Source: Methylobacterium brachiatum (GTDB lineage: Bacteria > Pseudomonadota > Alphaproteobacteria > Rhizobiales > Beijerinckiaceae). From it: DNA of 64,000 nucleotides. Within the stretch, counting starts at the first letter, position 1; each line of letters starts with the position of its first letter. The notes beneath the pieces are model-generated. The model was not told the origin of the DNA and ran no database searches. It saw nothing but the letters and a program-made list of their open reading frames with translations. The DNA lies in the NCBI RefSeq assembly GCF_020523825.1, contig NZ_JAJALK010000006.1, forward strand, positions 62,001 to 126,000, in the 5' to 3' direction. Positions 36,987-45,665 of the stretch are shown piece after piece. The translations under genes were made by a program, and so were the position numbers.

Positions 36987-37997
36987 TCAGGCGCCGCAGA
37001 ACGCAGAAAGCAGCGAGAAGGCGTTGGCGCCGGTGGCGGTGCCGCCGTTGGTGAAGACCGCCCGGTATAACGCGGCCCGGACCTTCACCTCGAGATCGAA
37101 CGGCGTGCCGCCGACGACTGCCTGGGTCGCCACCGTGATCCAGTTCGTGCCATCGGTGGAGGCCTGGATCTGCAGCGAGCCGGACTGGTCCGAGACCACC
37201 GTGGCGCCGAAGCGGGAGTAGTAGGGATTCGGCTGGCCATTCGCTTGCCGGGCGGCACCGGTGACGACCTGGTCCGCGGTGAGCGCCCCACGAAACGTCT
37301 CGGTGTAGAGGCTGGTCTGCCGGACGTAGCCGACCGATCCGCCGCTATCGAAGTTGGCGACCAGGCTGCCGCCGTTGGCGATGAACAGCCGGGGCGGGGC
37401 CGGGACGGTCTTGAGGAGGATGTTGATCGCCGGGCTGCCGGCGGCGATCGAGGTCACGTTGAAGCGGATCAGGCGGTAGGGCGTGACATCACACTGCCGC
37501 ATGTTGAACGGCTTGCCCTCGTTGAAATTCGTGTCGCCGGTGTTGCTGTCGAGGTTCGGCAGCTGGCCCTTGATCGCCTTCCACTGCGTGTTGTCGACCG
37601 TACCCTCCAGGTTGCTCGAGCAGCCGGTCGAGGACCGGATATCGACCATCGCCGACATGAAGCCCTTGACCGCCATTGCGGCCAGCGGCCCGGTCGTGGT
37701 CGGCGAGAACGTGAAGAGCTGATCGTCGCGCTCGAGGCTGTTGTAGATGACCACCAGGCGATCGGCGGCCGACATCGGCGTGGTGTCGTAGGCCAGGGTC
37801 ACGGTGCTGCCCGAGGCCGTGCCGCCGAGCGCGCCGCTGCTGTCCTGCGGGTCGAAGATGACCTTGCCCGAGGCGGCGTTCACCACCAGGACCAAGCCAT
37901 CGATCGTGAACCCGGGCACGCCCGCGAAGGCGATCTGCTTCTGGGCCGTCGCGAACGCATACTGCGCCGGCGCGAGCCGGGCTTGGGACTGGGGCAA
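36987..37997 (-). CDS. hypothetical phage tail-fibre-region protein
   Basis: This 336-residue beta-rich protein starts MPQSQARLAPAQYAF and has repeated strand-turn units (FDPQDSSGALGGTASGSTV, DTTPMSAADRLVVIYNSLE) and a C-terminal half with the QIQASTDGTNW type of strand. It is probably a structural component or ligand-binding appendage of the tail. It lies five bases from the next upstream small gene. No specific family is recognised. Confidence 0.55.
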   Translation of the reverse strand: MPQSQARLAPAQYAFATAQKQIAFAGVPGFTIDGLVLVVNAASGKVIFDPQDSSGALGGTASGSTVTLAYDTTPMSAADRLVVIYNSLERDDQLFTFSPTTTGPLAAMAVKGFMSAMVDIRSSTGCSSNLEGTVDNTQWKAIKGQLPNLDSNTGDTNFNEGKPFNMRQCDVTPYRLIRFNVTSIAAGSPAINILLKTVPAPPRLFIANGGSLVANFDSGGSVGYVRQTSLYTETFRGALTADQVVTGAARQANGQPNPYYSRFGATVVSDQSGSLQIQASTDGTNWITVATQAVVGGTPFDLEVKVRAALYRAVFTNGGTATGANAFSLLSAFCGA

Positions 37998-38001
37998 CGG
38001 C

Positions 38002-38244
38002 CTACCTCACAGCGTAGAGGATGGCGGCGCGGCGCGCGATCGCGCTGGCCTGCGCCTCGGTGAGGCCGCCGCCGGGGCCGCCGCCGGCAGGATCAGCCCA
38101 GGCGGCGGCATAGGCGGCGCCGCCGGTCTTGGTCAGCACCTGCCCCGCAGTGCCGCCGCCCGGAAGCATGCCGGGGGTCGTGTCGCCGCCGGACAGTTCC
38201 TTGACGGTGCCATCGACGACGACGAGCGGGTTGCGCGCGACCAT
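38002..38244 (-). CDS. small phage tail-fibre-related protein
   Basis: This 80-residue protein has a fibre-tip-like motif TPGMLPGGGTAGQVLTKTGG (the GQVLxK pattern recurs in phage fibres) and a Gly-rich middle, then a helical end. It is probably a fibre fragment or short fibre protein. It lies four to five bases before the gene for the 336-residue protein in transcription order. Confidence 0.5.
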   Translation of the reverse strand: MVARNPLVVVDGTVKELSGGDTTPGMLPGGGTAGQVLTKTGGAAYAAAWADPAGGGPGGGLTEAQASAIARRAAILYAVR

Positions 38245-38328
38245 CGCCGGTTACGCCAGGACGATCGGCGGCTGGGACTGAAAGTTCAGCTCCGTGGCCG
38301 CGACCGCGAAGCCGACACGCTGGACGAC

Positions 38329-38760
38329 CTAGCCGGATCCGGACGGCGCCGTGGAGGTGGCGGTTCCCGGCGTGGCGGCGGACAGGAAAACCGGGCCCGG
38401 GATGAGCCCGGAGACCTGCGTGTCCGCGCCCTCGAAATAGACGGTCGCGTTCGCGCCGTTCGCGACCGAAGCGAGCACGAAGCCGTGGGCCTCCTTGCCG
38501 GCCACAGAGGCGTCGGCCTTCCGAACCTTCGCGCCCGACGAACTCCAGATGTTCACGAGGTCGCCGGCCGCGAGCGCCTCCGAGGCCGCGATCGTCTTGG
38601 TGTCGGCGCCGATGCCGCTCGGCATCATCCTGGTGTCGAACCGGCCGGTCGCGTCGAGCGCCGGGATCTTGCCGGCGTCGGCCGCGCCAGCGCTGGCCTG
38701 CACGGAGGTCTTCTCCGTCACCGTGCCTGCGTTGTTGTAGAGGTACTTGTCGCCGGGCAT
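38329..38760 (-). CDS. phage fibre/decoration-like protein
   Basis: This 143-residue protein has MPGDKYLYNNAGTVTEKTSV, then a domain including ALAAGDLVNIWSSSGAKVRKADAS and AHGFVLASVANGANATVYFEG. This resembles short beta-domain proteins (DUF2190-like or fibre-associated) found beside phage tail fibre genes. The function is probably structural. No exact family is assigned. Confidence 0.5.
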   Translation of the reverse strand: MPGDKYLYNNAGTVTEKTSVQASAGAADAGKIPALDATGRFDTRMMPSGIGADTKTIAASEALAAGDLVNIWSSSGAKVRKADASVAGKEAHGFVLASVANGANATVYFEGADTQVSGLIPGPVFLSAATPGTATSTAPSGSG

Positions 38761-38839
38761 CGTGCGCTCCTCAGAGGGTTCGGATCGGAGGGCCGAGGGA
38801 CACGATCAGGCGCGTCGGACCCACCGCGACACCGATCTG

Positions 38840-39244
38840 CTAGACGAAGGCCCCGGCCGGCGGGGTCTGCGTGAGATCGCCGTCGAGGCCGAGCCACACC
38901 GGGCCGGGCAGCCAGGCCCAGGACGGTTCGTCGATCGCTCCAGACGAGACGACCGCCACGTCGGCATCGGCCGCGGCCGCACCGGTCGTGACGCCGATGA
39001 CCGTGCCGAGGTCGGAGAGGATGGCGGCCGAGGCGTAGACCGCCCCTTCAGGCGTTCCCCGCACGACCTTGTGGCCGCCGAGCGCTACGGCGGCCTGGAT
39101 GGCGGTCTCGGATCGATTGCCCTGGGCCGACGCGCCTGGAGGCCCGTCGCCGCCCATCGGCCCGGGTACGACCACGCGCACGATGCCGGGCTCGGCCGGC
39201 CTGAGAACGCGCACCCGGAACGGCCCGTCGCAGCAGGCGCTCAT
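38840..39244 (-). CDS. hypothetical phage tail-region protein
   Basis: This 134-residue protein starts at ATG 39244, which overlaps the stop of the preceding gene by 4 bp (ATGA). It contains a Gly/Pro-rich turn region (VVVPGPMGGDGPPGASAQGN) and beta-rich segments, typical of fibre-associated proteins. No family is recognised. Confidence 0.5.
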   Translation of the reverse strand: MSACCDGPFRVRVLRPAEPGIVRVVVPGPMGGDGPPGASAQGNRSETAIQAAVALGGHKVVRGTPEGAVYASAAILSDLGTVIGVTTGAAAADADVAVVSSGAIDEPSWAWLPGPVWLGLDGDLTQTPPAGAFV

Positions 39245-39624
39245 GGCAGGAAGCTCCGGACGGTGACCGGACCGCCGGCCCAGTCGCGGGTCTTGCCACC
39301 GATCACGCGGCGCAGGGCGTAGCGCGGGCCCTGGCCGCGCGGGATCAGGTCCGATTCCGCGATGGTGTAGGGCCAAGTCACCCGGCCGGCCGCGACGTCG
39401 ATCGTCAGCATGCCGTCGCCCAGCACTGCGTCCGAGCTGTGCGCGATCTCGCCCCCGGGCTGCGGACCGGCCGCAGCCGAGTACGGCACAGCCGGCCACG
39501 CCACGACGAGCTCGAACACCGACCCCGCAAGGTTGGCCGGGGTCCCGTCCGCGTTGGCGAACTCCCAGATCACAGCGGGGTCGTCGTTCCCCCGCCGGAT
39601 CTCGATCGGTACGTCACGCGTCAT
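39241..39624 (-). CDS. hypothetical phage protein in fibre module
   Basis: This 127-residue protein begins MTRDVPIEIRRGNDDPAV and shows the pattern of small beta-sandwich proteins beside tail fibre genes (GSVFELVVAWPAVPY, LTIDVAAGRVTW). A related organisation is seen in the 131-residue protein encoded at 41266-41661, suggesting duplicated small fibre-associated genes (both have an N-terminal segment about a quantity such as an analog WEF/AWAY strand). The function is unknown. Confidence 0.5.
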   Translation of the reverse strand: MTRDVPIEIRRGNDDPAVIWEFANADGTPANLAGSVFELVVAWPAVPYSAAAGPQPGGEIAHSSDAVLGDGMLTIDVAAGRVTWPYTIAESDLIPRGQGPRYALRRVIGGKTRDWAGGPVTVRSFLP

Positions 39625-39697
39625 GGCGCTCCCGGCGAGCAGGTTCGGTTAGAGCGGTGGAGGAGGAGGAAGGCGAAGCGGCGAGGCGCTTCGTGGC

Positions 39698-41269
39698 CTA
39701 GGCTACGGCCCCGGACGTCGGGCCGAGATGGAACGCGTTGTCGTTCGCGTAGTAGTTTGTCGCCACGGACCCCGTGCCCGAGATGCTGAACGAGCCGCCT
39801 GTCCCGCGCATCGTCCCGGTCAGCCGGTTGCGCGCGCCGCTTTCGACTGCGCCATAGCCCGTGTTACCGGTGCTCAACACGTCGAGCGCGCAGTCGGTGC
39901 AGGCGTTCATGTACAAACCGGCGGCCGGGCTGTTCTGGACGCCAGCGAAGCCGCGGATTCGCTGGGAGTTGTCGAACTGCACCGCCGGAGACCCGATGGC
40001 GGCCGCATTCCCCTTCATCCCGACGACGCTGATCGACGTGTTGAAGTCCGAGCAGTTCTGGCCACGCACGGCTTGCCCAAGCGCGGCATAAACCTGGATA
40101 TGCCCGCCGATGAAGTTCGCGATGTAGGAAAGCAAAACACCAGGACCGCGAACTGAATCCACGAGGATCCGACCGTTGTTGTAGACGCTGGCGACGGGGC
40201 CGTTGCTCGGGTTGGCGATCACAATCGCGATCGCACTGTCTTGATAGGTCACGGTCGGCACCGTGTCGGTCGAGGGACCGACCACATCCATGCGGTCAAT
40301 ATCCAGACCCGCGACATCTTCGAGCCGGATCCCCTCCCACGTCACCTGACTGGTATTGCGGGTGTGATCGACCCGCATGTCGACCGTGAAGAACCCGCGC
40401 GAGCGAATGATGTAGAACTGACGCCCGCGGGTCAGCTCGGCGACAAGATTGCGCGTCTCGATATCGACGACGTAGTTCGTAGCGTGGGGCTCGCAGTCGA
40501 CGGCGCTGAAGCAGTTCTGGAAGCGCAGGTCCCGCAGAGCGACGCGGTAGACGACGCCTGACCCTGTCCCGAAGCGGAGCGCCGAAGATCCGGCCGGTGC
40601 GTTCCTCATGTCGAAGATCGCGCCGCCACTGATCGAAGAGGCGATGTCGTAGCCGGTCAGCCGAAAAACGGATGAGGCCGAGGTCGAGCGGACGCTGCTC
40701 GTGCCCTCGAAATGGATGTGAGCGCCTGACGGAACCGTGACCTGGCTGTTGATGTCGTACCCGGCCCCGAGCTTCGGCGCCCGCACCAGTTTGCCCGTTG
40801 CGATCGCGCGCGTGAATGCCGGCGCGTAGTCGGTGTCGCCGGACTGAACGTAATCCAGCACCGAGACCGCGTCCGTGAACCGATCAAGTGCGCTGCGCTG
40901 AGCCTGGCCGGTCGCAGTTGCGAATTTCGTGGTCGGCAGGTCCGTCGAGCTGAGCTTGCCCGCGATCGCGCCGCCGATGGTGCCGGCTGCGGTGGCGGCG
41001 ATCGAGGCGGCGACGTGGCGGCGGGTCAGGTCGGGGGTCATGAGCCCCGTTGTAGCGCTGCCGGCCGCGGCGTCATCGGCGGTGGCAACAACATCGGACA
41101 GCGCGATGTCGGGCTTGGACACGCCGGCGAAGGACCGCACGAGCCCGTCCGCGCCCTTGTCACCCTTCTCGCCCTTGCCCGGTGGCCCCGCCGGGCCGGC
41201 CGGAAGCGCGACCCCGGGGGCGACGTTCTGTGCGGCTGGCCGCAGAACAACAATCGCGCCAGAGATCAT
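39698..41269 (-). CDS. phage tailspike/fibre with collagen-like start and beta-helix
   Basis: This 523-residue protein has an N-terminal collagen-like stretch (GPAGPPGKGEKGDKGADG), a helical region, and a large domain of repeated short strands (DSAIAIVIANPSNGPVASV, AVRGQNCSDFNTSISVVG) typical of right-handed beta-helix tailspikes. YVQSGDTDYAPAFTRAI resembles the entry of pectate-lyase-like folds. It likely binds or cleaves a surface polysaccharide. It overlaps the next gene by 4 bp. Confidence 0.75.
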   Translation of the reverse strand: MISGAIVVLRPAAQNVAPGVALPAGPAGPPGKGEKGDKGADGLVRSFAGVSKPDIALSDVVATADDAAAGSATTGLMTPDLTRRHVAASIAATAAGTIGGAIAGKLSSTDLPTTKFATATGQAQRSALDRFTDAVSVLDYVQSGDTDYAPAFTRAIATGKLVRAPKLGAGYDINSQVTVPSGAHIHFEGTSSVRSTSASSVFRLTGYDIASSISGGAIFDMRNAPAGSSALRFGTGSGVVYRVALRDLRFQNCFSAVDCEPHATNYVVDIETRNLVAELTRGRQFYIIRSRGFFTVDMRVDHTRNTSQVTWEGIRLEDVAGLDIDRMDVVGPSTDTVPTVTYQDSAIAIVIANPSNGPVASVYNNGRILVDSVRGPGVLLSYIANFIGGHIQVYAALGQAVRGQNCSDFNTSISVVGMKGNAAAIGSPAVQFDNSQRIRGFAGVQNSPAAGLYMNACTDCALDVLSTGNTGYGAVESGARNRLTGTMRGTGGSFSISGTGSVATNYYANDNAFHLGPTSGAVA

Positions 41270-41661
41270 CGCACAACCCCAGCTTCGACCGTGACGGGAC
41301 CGGCCGCGATGGTTCGGGTCAGGCCGTCACCGGTAGCCTGGACCTCGAAGACGTAGTCCCCAGGGGAGAGCCGGGCGACGGTCGCCTTCGGGATCGCGAG
41401 CGCGACGACGTTCAGGCCGGCGCCTCCGGATGAGATCGAGCCGTTTTGAGGCAGGCCGTTCACGATACCGGAGACGCTCGCGGCGACGATCTGGGCGGTC
41501 GGATCGGTCGCCCGCGCGCGCATCATCATCGTCAGCGTCAGACCCGCCAGCGAAATCGGGTTCGACGAAACGTCGAGGTAAGCCCAAGCGTCGGTCCAGT
41601 CCTCGTTGTTCGCGATCGAGACCGGGAACGTGAGAAGCGGGAGGTTGAGGATCTGGGTCAC
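41266..41661 (-). CDS. small fibre-associated phage protein
   Basis: This 131-residue beta-rich protein (LTLTMMMRARATDPTAQI, LSPGDYVFEVQATGDGL) has features of small phage proteins that precede tail fibre genes, including the AWAYLDVSSNPISLAG segment. It is translationally coupled to the tailspike gene (4-bp overlap). Its role may be fibre assembly or attachment. It is similar in size and style to the protein at 39241-39624. Confidence 0.55.
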   Translation of the reverse strand: MTQILNLPLLTFPVSIANNEDWTDAWAYLDVSSNPISLAGLTLTMMMRARATDPTAQIVAASVSGIVNGLPQNGSISSGGAGLNVVALAIPKATVARLSPGDYVFEVQATGDGLTRTIAAGPVTVEAGVVR

Positions 41662-41680
41662 GGGCGGCCCTCGACGCGCG

Positions 41681-42148
41681 CTAAGCCGCGATCTGCGCAG
41701 CGGCGACGAACAGCGCGTCGATGTCGGCGTCCTTCAGCTTCCGGCTCTTGCCGAGCTGGGCGACGTATGGATTGGCGCGCTCCCACGTCCGGGCGTCGGA
41801 AAACCAGATCGCCACCTCGCCGCCCGCCTTCTGGACATCGGCCATCACGTCGTCGAGCAGCGTCTTGTCGTCGGCGGAGCCGGGCGTGCGCAGAAGCTGG
41901 ATCTTGGCCTGCGCGCTCGACACGGCTGCGGGTACGGGCGTCGGAGCAGGGGCGGGCTCCATGAAAGTCTTGCCGCCGTCAGCCGTCGTCCAGCCCGCGG
42001 AGGGCTGCGGGGAAACACCGGTGACATCGGTCAGGTCAGCCGCGTATTCGGGCGTGTAGATGTCGCGCCCAGGCACCCAATCACTGGGGAGCTCGACCAC
42101 TTCGTCGACGACACCATCAGGGTGCCAAGCCCATAACTTCGTTGTCAT
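41681..42148 (-). CDS. tail fibre assembly-like protein
   Basis: This 155-residue protein starts MTTKLWAWHPDGVVDE, and the middle has a Pro/Ala linker. The C-terminal half (LLDDVMADVQKAGGEVAIWF, DADIDALFVAAAQ) is helical. Its position directly after the large Gly-rich fibre gene fits fibre assembly chaperones. The evidence is contextual. Confidence 0.5.
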   Translation of the reverse strand: MTTKLWAWHPDGVVDEVVELPSDWVPGRDIYTPEYAADLTDVTGVSPQPSAGWTTADGGKTFMEPAPAPTPVPAAVSSAQAKIQLLRTPGSADDKTLLDDVMADVQKAGGEVAIWFSDARTWERANPYVAQLGKSRKLKDADIDALFVAAAQIAA

Positions 42149-42156
42149 CGCGCGCC

Positions 42157-43296
42157 TCAGTATTGGAAGGAGACGTAGCCATCGGCGCCGTTGCCGCCGG
42201 CCTGGGTGTAGGTGGTCGTGTAGCCGCCGCCGCCGCCGGTGCCGGGGGCGACACCCGCCACGCCGATCACGCCGGTGCGGCCGCCGCCGCCGAGCAGGGA
42301 GCTGCCGCCGAAGCCGCCCGGATAGTTGGCCGTCCCGACGGGGGCATCGTTGCCGCAGCCGCCCGCGATGTTGACCTGGCCGCCCGTGCCGACGCCGCCG
42401 GCGCCGCCAGCGTTGCCGTTGTTGCTGACGCCGCGGCCGCCGGTCGCCTGCATGATCGAGCTGATCGACGAAGTGCCGCCGTTGCCGGAATTGCCCGCAT
42501 AGCCGACGCCGAGTGAGGCGCCGCCGACCACGTAGGGGATGTTCTGACCTGGCGTGACCGGAATCCAGCCGAAGGCCGCGCCGCCGCCGCCACCGCCCGC
42601 ACCGGCTTGCGTGCCCGATGTTGACGTGCCCGACCCGCCCGCGCCCGCGCCGACGCAGGTGCCGAGCACCCAGAAGACATCGTAGGGATCGCCCGCCGCA
42701 ACCGACGGCACCTTCCAGGTATAGCTGCCTGCAGCCTGCTTCGAGAAAAGCCCTCGGCCGACCGGAGATTGCGCGACGACAGACGGCGCGCTGAGACCGG
42801 CGCCTGTGATGACGACATTGCCAGCGCCGTCCGCCTCGAAGCGGTAGCGGCGGCCGGCCTTGATGTCTCCCACGCCGAGGGCCGAGCCGTCCTCCTTGAG
42901 GATCGGAAAATCGACGTAAGCGCCGGTCGAGCTGAGGTTCATCACCCGCAGCTTCGGGGTCGTGATCGTGTTGGGTGCAGCCGCCACGCCGCCGAGGCGC
43001 ATGCCCCGCAGGAATGCAGGAAGCACAGCATCCAAGGTGGCCACAGCGAGATCGCCGGTCCCGGTCAACTCATCGACCCAGATGCCACCGCGGGATACGG
43101 CCTGCGTCCACTGGAACAGGTTGGCGCTGTCCGGGGTCAGCCCCGCCAGCAGCTCGAGGTTGACGCCCTCGCGCTGCAGTTGGTTGAAAATCAGAGCGTT
43201 GACGATGGAGCCCGGATTGGAGCTTGCCGGATCAGCATTCTGGTGATCCGGGACCGGCAGCGCGCCAATCTTGTCGAACGGAGGGAGTCTATCCAT
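42157..43296 (-). CDS. phage tail fibre / adhesin with Gly-rich C-terminal domain
   Basis: This 379-residue protein has an N-terminal baseplate-binding-like part (about 1-120, RLPPFDKIGALPVPDHQNAD), a beta-rich centre, and a C-terminal Gly-rich region (GAGGGGGGAAFGWIPVTPGQ, GGSSLLGGGGRTGVIGV). The latter resembles the polyglycine sandwich adhesins of phage tips. It overlaps the next upstream gene, gp48, by 8 bp. It is probably the receptor-binding protein. Confidence 0.7.
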   Translation of the reverse strand: MDRLPPFDKIGALPVPDHQNADPASSNPGSIVNALIFNQLQREGVNLELLAGLTPDSANLFQWTQAVSRGGIWVDELTGTGDLAVATLDAVLPAFLRGMRLGGVAAAPNTITTPKLRVMNLSSTGAYVDFPILKEDGSALGVGDIKAGRRYRFEADGAGNVVITGAGLSAPSVVAQSPVGRGLFSKQAAGSYTWKVPSVAAGDPYDVFWVLGTCVGAGAGGSGTSTSGTQAGAGGGGGGAAFGWIPVTPGQNIPYVVGGASLGVGYAGNSGNGGTSSISSIMQATGGRGVSNNGNAGGAGGVGTGGQVNIAGGCGNDAPVGTANYPGGFGGSSLLGGGGRTGVIGVAGVAPGTGGGGGYTTTYTQAGGNGADGYVSFQY

Positions 43297-44071
43297 TGCC
43301 GATCGCCACCTGTGAATAATCGAAGAGGACCTGGGTGTGCGCGGGCGCCAGTCGCCGGATCACGCACTCAAGATCGGTAGCGAGGCCGAACTCGCAGTGA
43401 TGATCGACGCCGCACTCGGCCACACCGCCACGCTGCCAGCGCAGGGCGGTGTTGAGGATTGAGACGCGCCAGATGAACCGAATATTCGGGGCGCCGAGGC
43501 GCCACACCCAGTCGTCGCCGCCGCTGAGGTCGATCTTCAGGATGGGATCGACGCCGCATCGCGCGCTGCCGCATCGCGCGTAGGTGTAGACGAGACGCCC
43601 TGCCGGCCGCGTGTCGCCGCAGCGGGTTTCGCCGCAGACGACCGGCCGATACTCGTAGATGCGGATCTGGTACCCAAGCCCCGCCGCGAGATCGATGAAA
43701 AACTGCCGGTCCTGACGCCCAACCATCGTCAGCTTGCGAATCAGCGCTTCACGCCGGAGAGCCAAGTTTGGCGCCTCGGTGCTGCATGGATCCGGAAGGC
43801 CGAATGCACGCTCCCAGTCTGTAAGCAGCTCGTAAGTTTGCCGCGGATCCGTCTCGATGAAGAGCAGGTCAGCCGCGCGGGCGTCGACCTTGTTGCCCCA
43901 TACCTTGGCGAGCCCACGCGTCAGATCGGAGAGCGCCTCGTCATCGCCCCGGGGCGCCGTGTCGTCCGACGCCGGCGCTTCAGCCCGAGGCCAAGCCGGG
44001 CCGACCGGATGCAGATCTTGGAAAGCCTCGGCGTAGTCGTCGGCCGAGCGGCGAACGAACGGGTCCGCCAT
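43289..44071 (-). CDS. Mu gp48-like baseplate protein (YmfQ/DUF2313)
   Basis: This 260-residue protein carries the family N-terminal signature (DDYAEAFQDLHPVGPAWPR) and DPRQTYELLTDWERAFGLPD. Mu gp48 is a baseplate wedge component. It starts with ATG 44071, overlapping the gp47 stop by one base. Six Cys residues in the centre (VVCGETRCGDTRP, ARCGSARCGVD) come in regular pairs, which is unusual for the family and could bind metal. Confidence 0.8.
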   Translation of the reverse strand: MADPFVRRSADDYAEAFQDLHPVGPAWPRAEAPASDDTAPRGDDEALSDLTRGLAKVWGNKVDARAADLLFIETDPRQTYELLTDWERAFGLPDPCSTEAPNLALRREALIRKLTMVGRQDRQFFIDLAAGLGYQIRIYEYRPVVCGETRCGDTRPAGRLVYTYARCGSARCGVDPILKIDLSGGDDWVWRLGAPNIRFIWRVSILNTALRWQRGGVAECGVDHHCEFGLATDLECVIRRLAPAHTQVLFDYSQVAIGNG

Positions 44072-45165
44072 CAGATGAAGGCCACCGACCCGAGCGTCGC
44101 CATGCGGCCGCCGTTCGCCATAACCGCATCGCTCGTCGACAAGTCGAAATAGTCCACACCCTCAGCAGCCGAGATCGCCTCGGACTGCCAAGCCGCGTAG
44201 ATCGTCTGACTCGGCTGGAGCGCGCCGTTCACAGCCCGGGCCGGCGCGGCGCGCTGCTTGATCATGGCCGACAGGCTCGCCAGGACCGCCGCCCGGGTGG
44301 ACGGGGTGTTGGGAGACAGATTGCCGATCGCGAGATTAACCGGCTGCGGCACGGGCGGCACCACATATATGTCCGAGACGGTGATCGGCCGCACGGTAGC
44401 GATGTGAGCCGCCACCGCGTCGCAATCGGACTGGATTGGGTAGCCGCCGAGCGACGCCCGCAAGTCGTCCATCATGAACCGGATCGTCACCGTGCCGAGC
44501 GCGACCTCGTGCGGCGCGGCCCAGGCACGGGTGACACCCGGAACCTCGCGTGCCCAGGCCACGTAGTCGTCGGCATCGCCGCCCATCGGCGGCTTGCGGA
44601 TACGGAACAGCACGCGGTCGCGCAGGCTGTCGACGCTCTCGATGTCGACGCCGTAGCTCACAATCCCAATCACGGTCGCAGACGCGGTGACACCGGAAAT
44701 TGCGGCGATGAGCGAGAGGGCGCTGTCGTTCGATAGGTTGCCGACGATGCCCGAGGTGAGTGCGCGCACGGTGAGCGTGGTAGCGACGTCCGTGCCGCCC
44801 AGCGTCACCGCAGCCGTGGACTGGAACAGCAGGCCTCCCTGGCTGAACTGCGTGCCTTGCGGAACGACCGTGCCGGCGGGCCCGGACAGGGTTGCCCTGA
44901 GGACGCTGTAGGTCGCCGCCTTCCGGCCGCCCGGCAGGAAGATATCGGCCCAGCGCTGCAACATCTGCTCGCCGGCGCGGTCCGGTAGATACTCGTCCGC
45001 TTGGCGGAAAATGTACTGCAGCACCAGGAACGCGAGCGCGCCGTTGTCGTCGGCGAGGATGCCGGCGGGGCAATTGCCGGGCAGCGCGCCGACGCGGAGC
45101 GCTTCTATGACGGCATCGCGGCTGAGCGCTCGGGTCTCCGCGAGCGTAGGGATCTCAAGCGGCAT
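44071..45165 (-). CDS. Mu gp47-like baseplate J protein
   Basis: This 364-residue baseplate wedge protein fits the family (PF04865): early PTLAETRALSRDAVIEALRV, QADEYLPDRAGEQMLQRWAD and a middle RVLFRIRKPPMGGDADDYVAWAREVPGVTRAW, which is the J-protein hallmark. It is one to three bases from the flanking genes, so cotranscribed. In the intact phage it would join the wedges around the hub. Confidence 0.85.
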   Translation of the reverse strand: MPLEIPTLAETRALSRDAVIEALRVGALPGNCPAGILADDNGALAFLVLQYIFRQADEYLPDRAGEQMLQRWADIFLPGGRKAATYSVLRATLSGPAGTVVPQGTQFSQGGLLFQSTAAVTLGGTDVATTLTVRALTSGIVGNLSNDSALSLIAAISGVTASATVIGIVSYGVDIESVDSLRDRVLFRIRKPPMGGDADDYVAWAREVPGVTRAWAAPHEVALGTVTIRFMMDDLRASLGGYPIQSDCDAVAAHIATVRPITVSDIYVVPPVPQPVNLAIGNLSPNTPSTRAAVLASLSAMIKQRAAPARAVNGALQPSQTIYAAWQSEAISAAEGVDYFDLSTSDAVMANGGRMATLGSVAFI

Positions 45166-45168
45166 GCG

Positions 45169-45657
45169 TCAGGCCCTGATCCCGTTCCACAGCGTCGCGT
45201 AGCGAAGCTCGATCGCCGGCAGGTCGCCGCGATAGAGGGTCGCCTTCACGTCGATGCCCTCGACCTTGAGCCGCTCGCCGACCACGCTGAGCCGGGACGC
45301 CACGCCCTTCTGGACGAAGGGTTGGAGGCACTCCCGGGTGTAGTCCTCGGCGCGGGCCACCGTGCTGCCCTGGCGCGCCTCGGCGCCGGTGATTGTCACC
45401 CGCTGGAGCAGCCACAAGCGCGAGCCGATCGGCCAGCCATCGCGGATGCCGGAAGCGTCCAGATCGCCCCACCAGCCCCGGCGATCCTTATCGCCAGATA
45501 CCGGCAGTTCGTCGTCGCCGCGGGCCAGCCGGTCGGTCCCCAGCGCGACCACCACGCAATCGACGAGGTCGAGCGACGGATCGCGCTGATCCACGGAGGT
45601 CAGAAGCCACTCGCGCGTCACCGCGCGGCGGGAATGGACGAGGATGTTCTCGGGCAA
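45169..45657 (-). CDS. Mu gp46-like baseplate protein
   Basis: This 162-residue protein has the gp46/GpW-type baseplate pattern DLDASGIRDGWPIGSRLWLL with a helical part TVARAEDYTRECLQPFVQKG and a beta-rich end. It starts with TTG 45657, eight bases after the spike-gene stop. In Mu this gene follows 45. It is a baseplate component. Confidence 0.8.
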   Translation of the reverse strand: MPENILVHSRRAVTREWLLTSVDQRDPSLDLVDCVVVALGTDRLARGDDELPVSGDKDRRGWWGDLDASGIRDGWPIGSRLWLLQRVTITGAEARQGSTVARAEDYTRECLQPFVQKGVASRLSVVGERLKVEGIDVKATLYRGDLPAIELRYATLWNGIRA

Positions 45658-45665
45658 GCGTGTCC

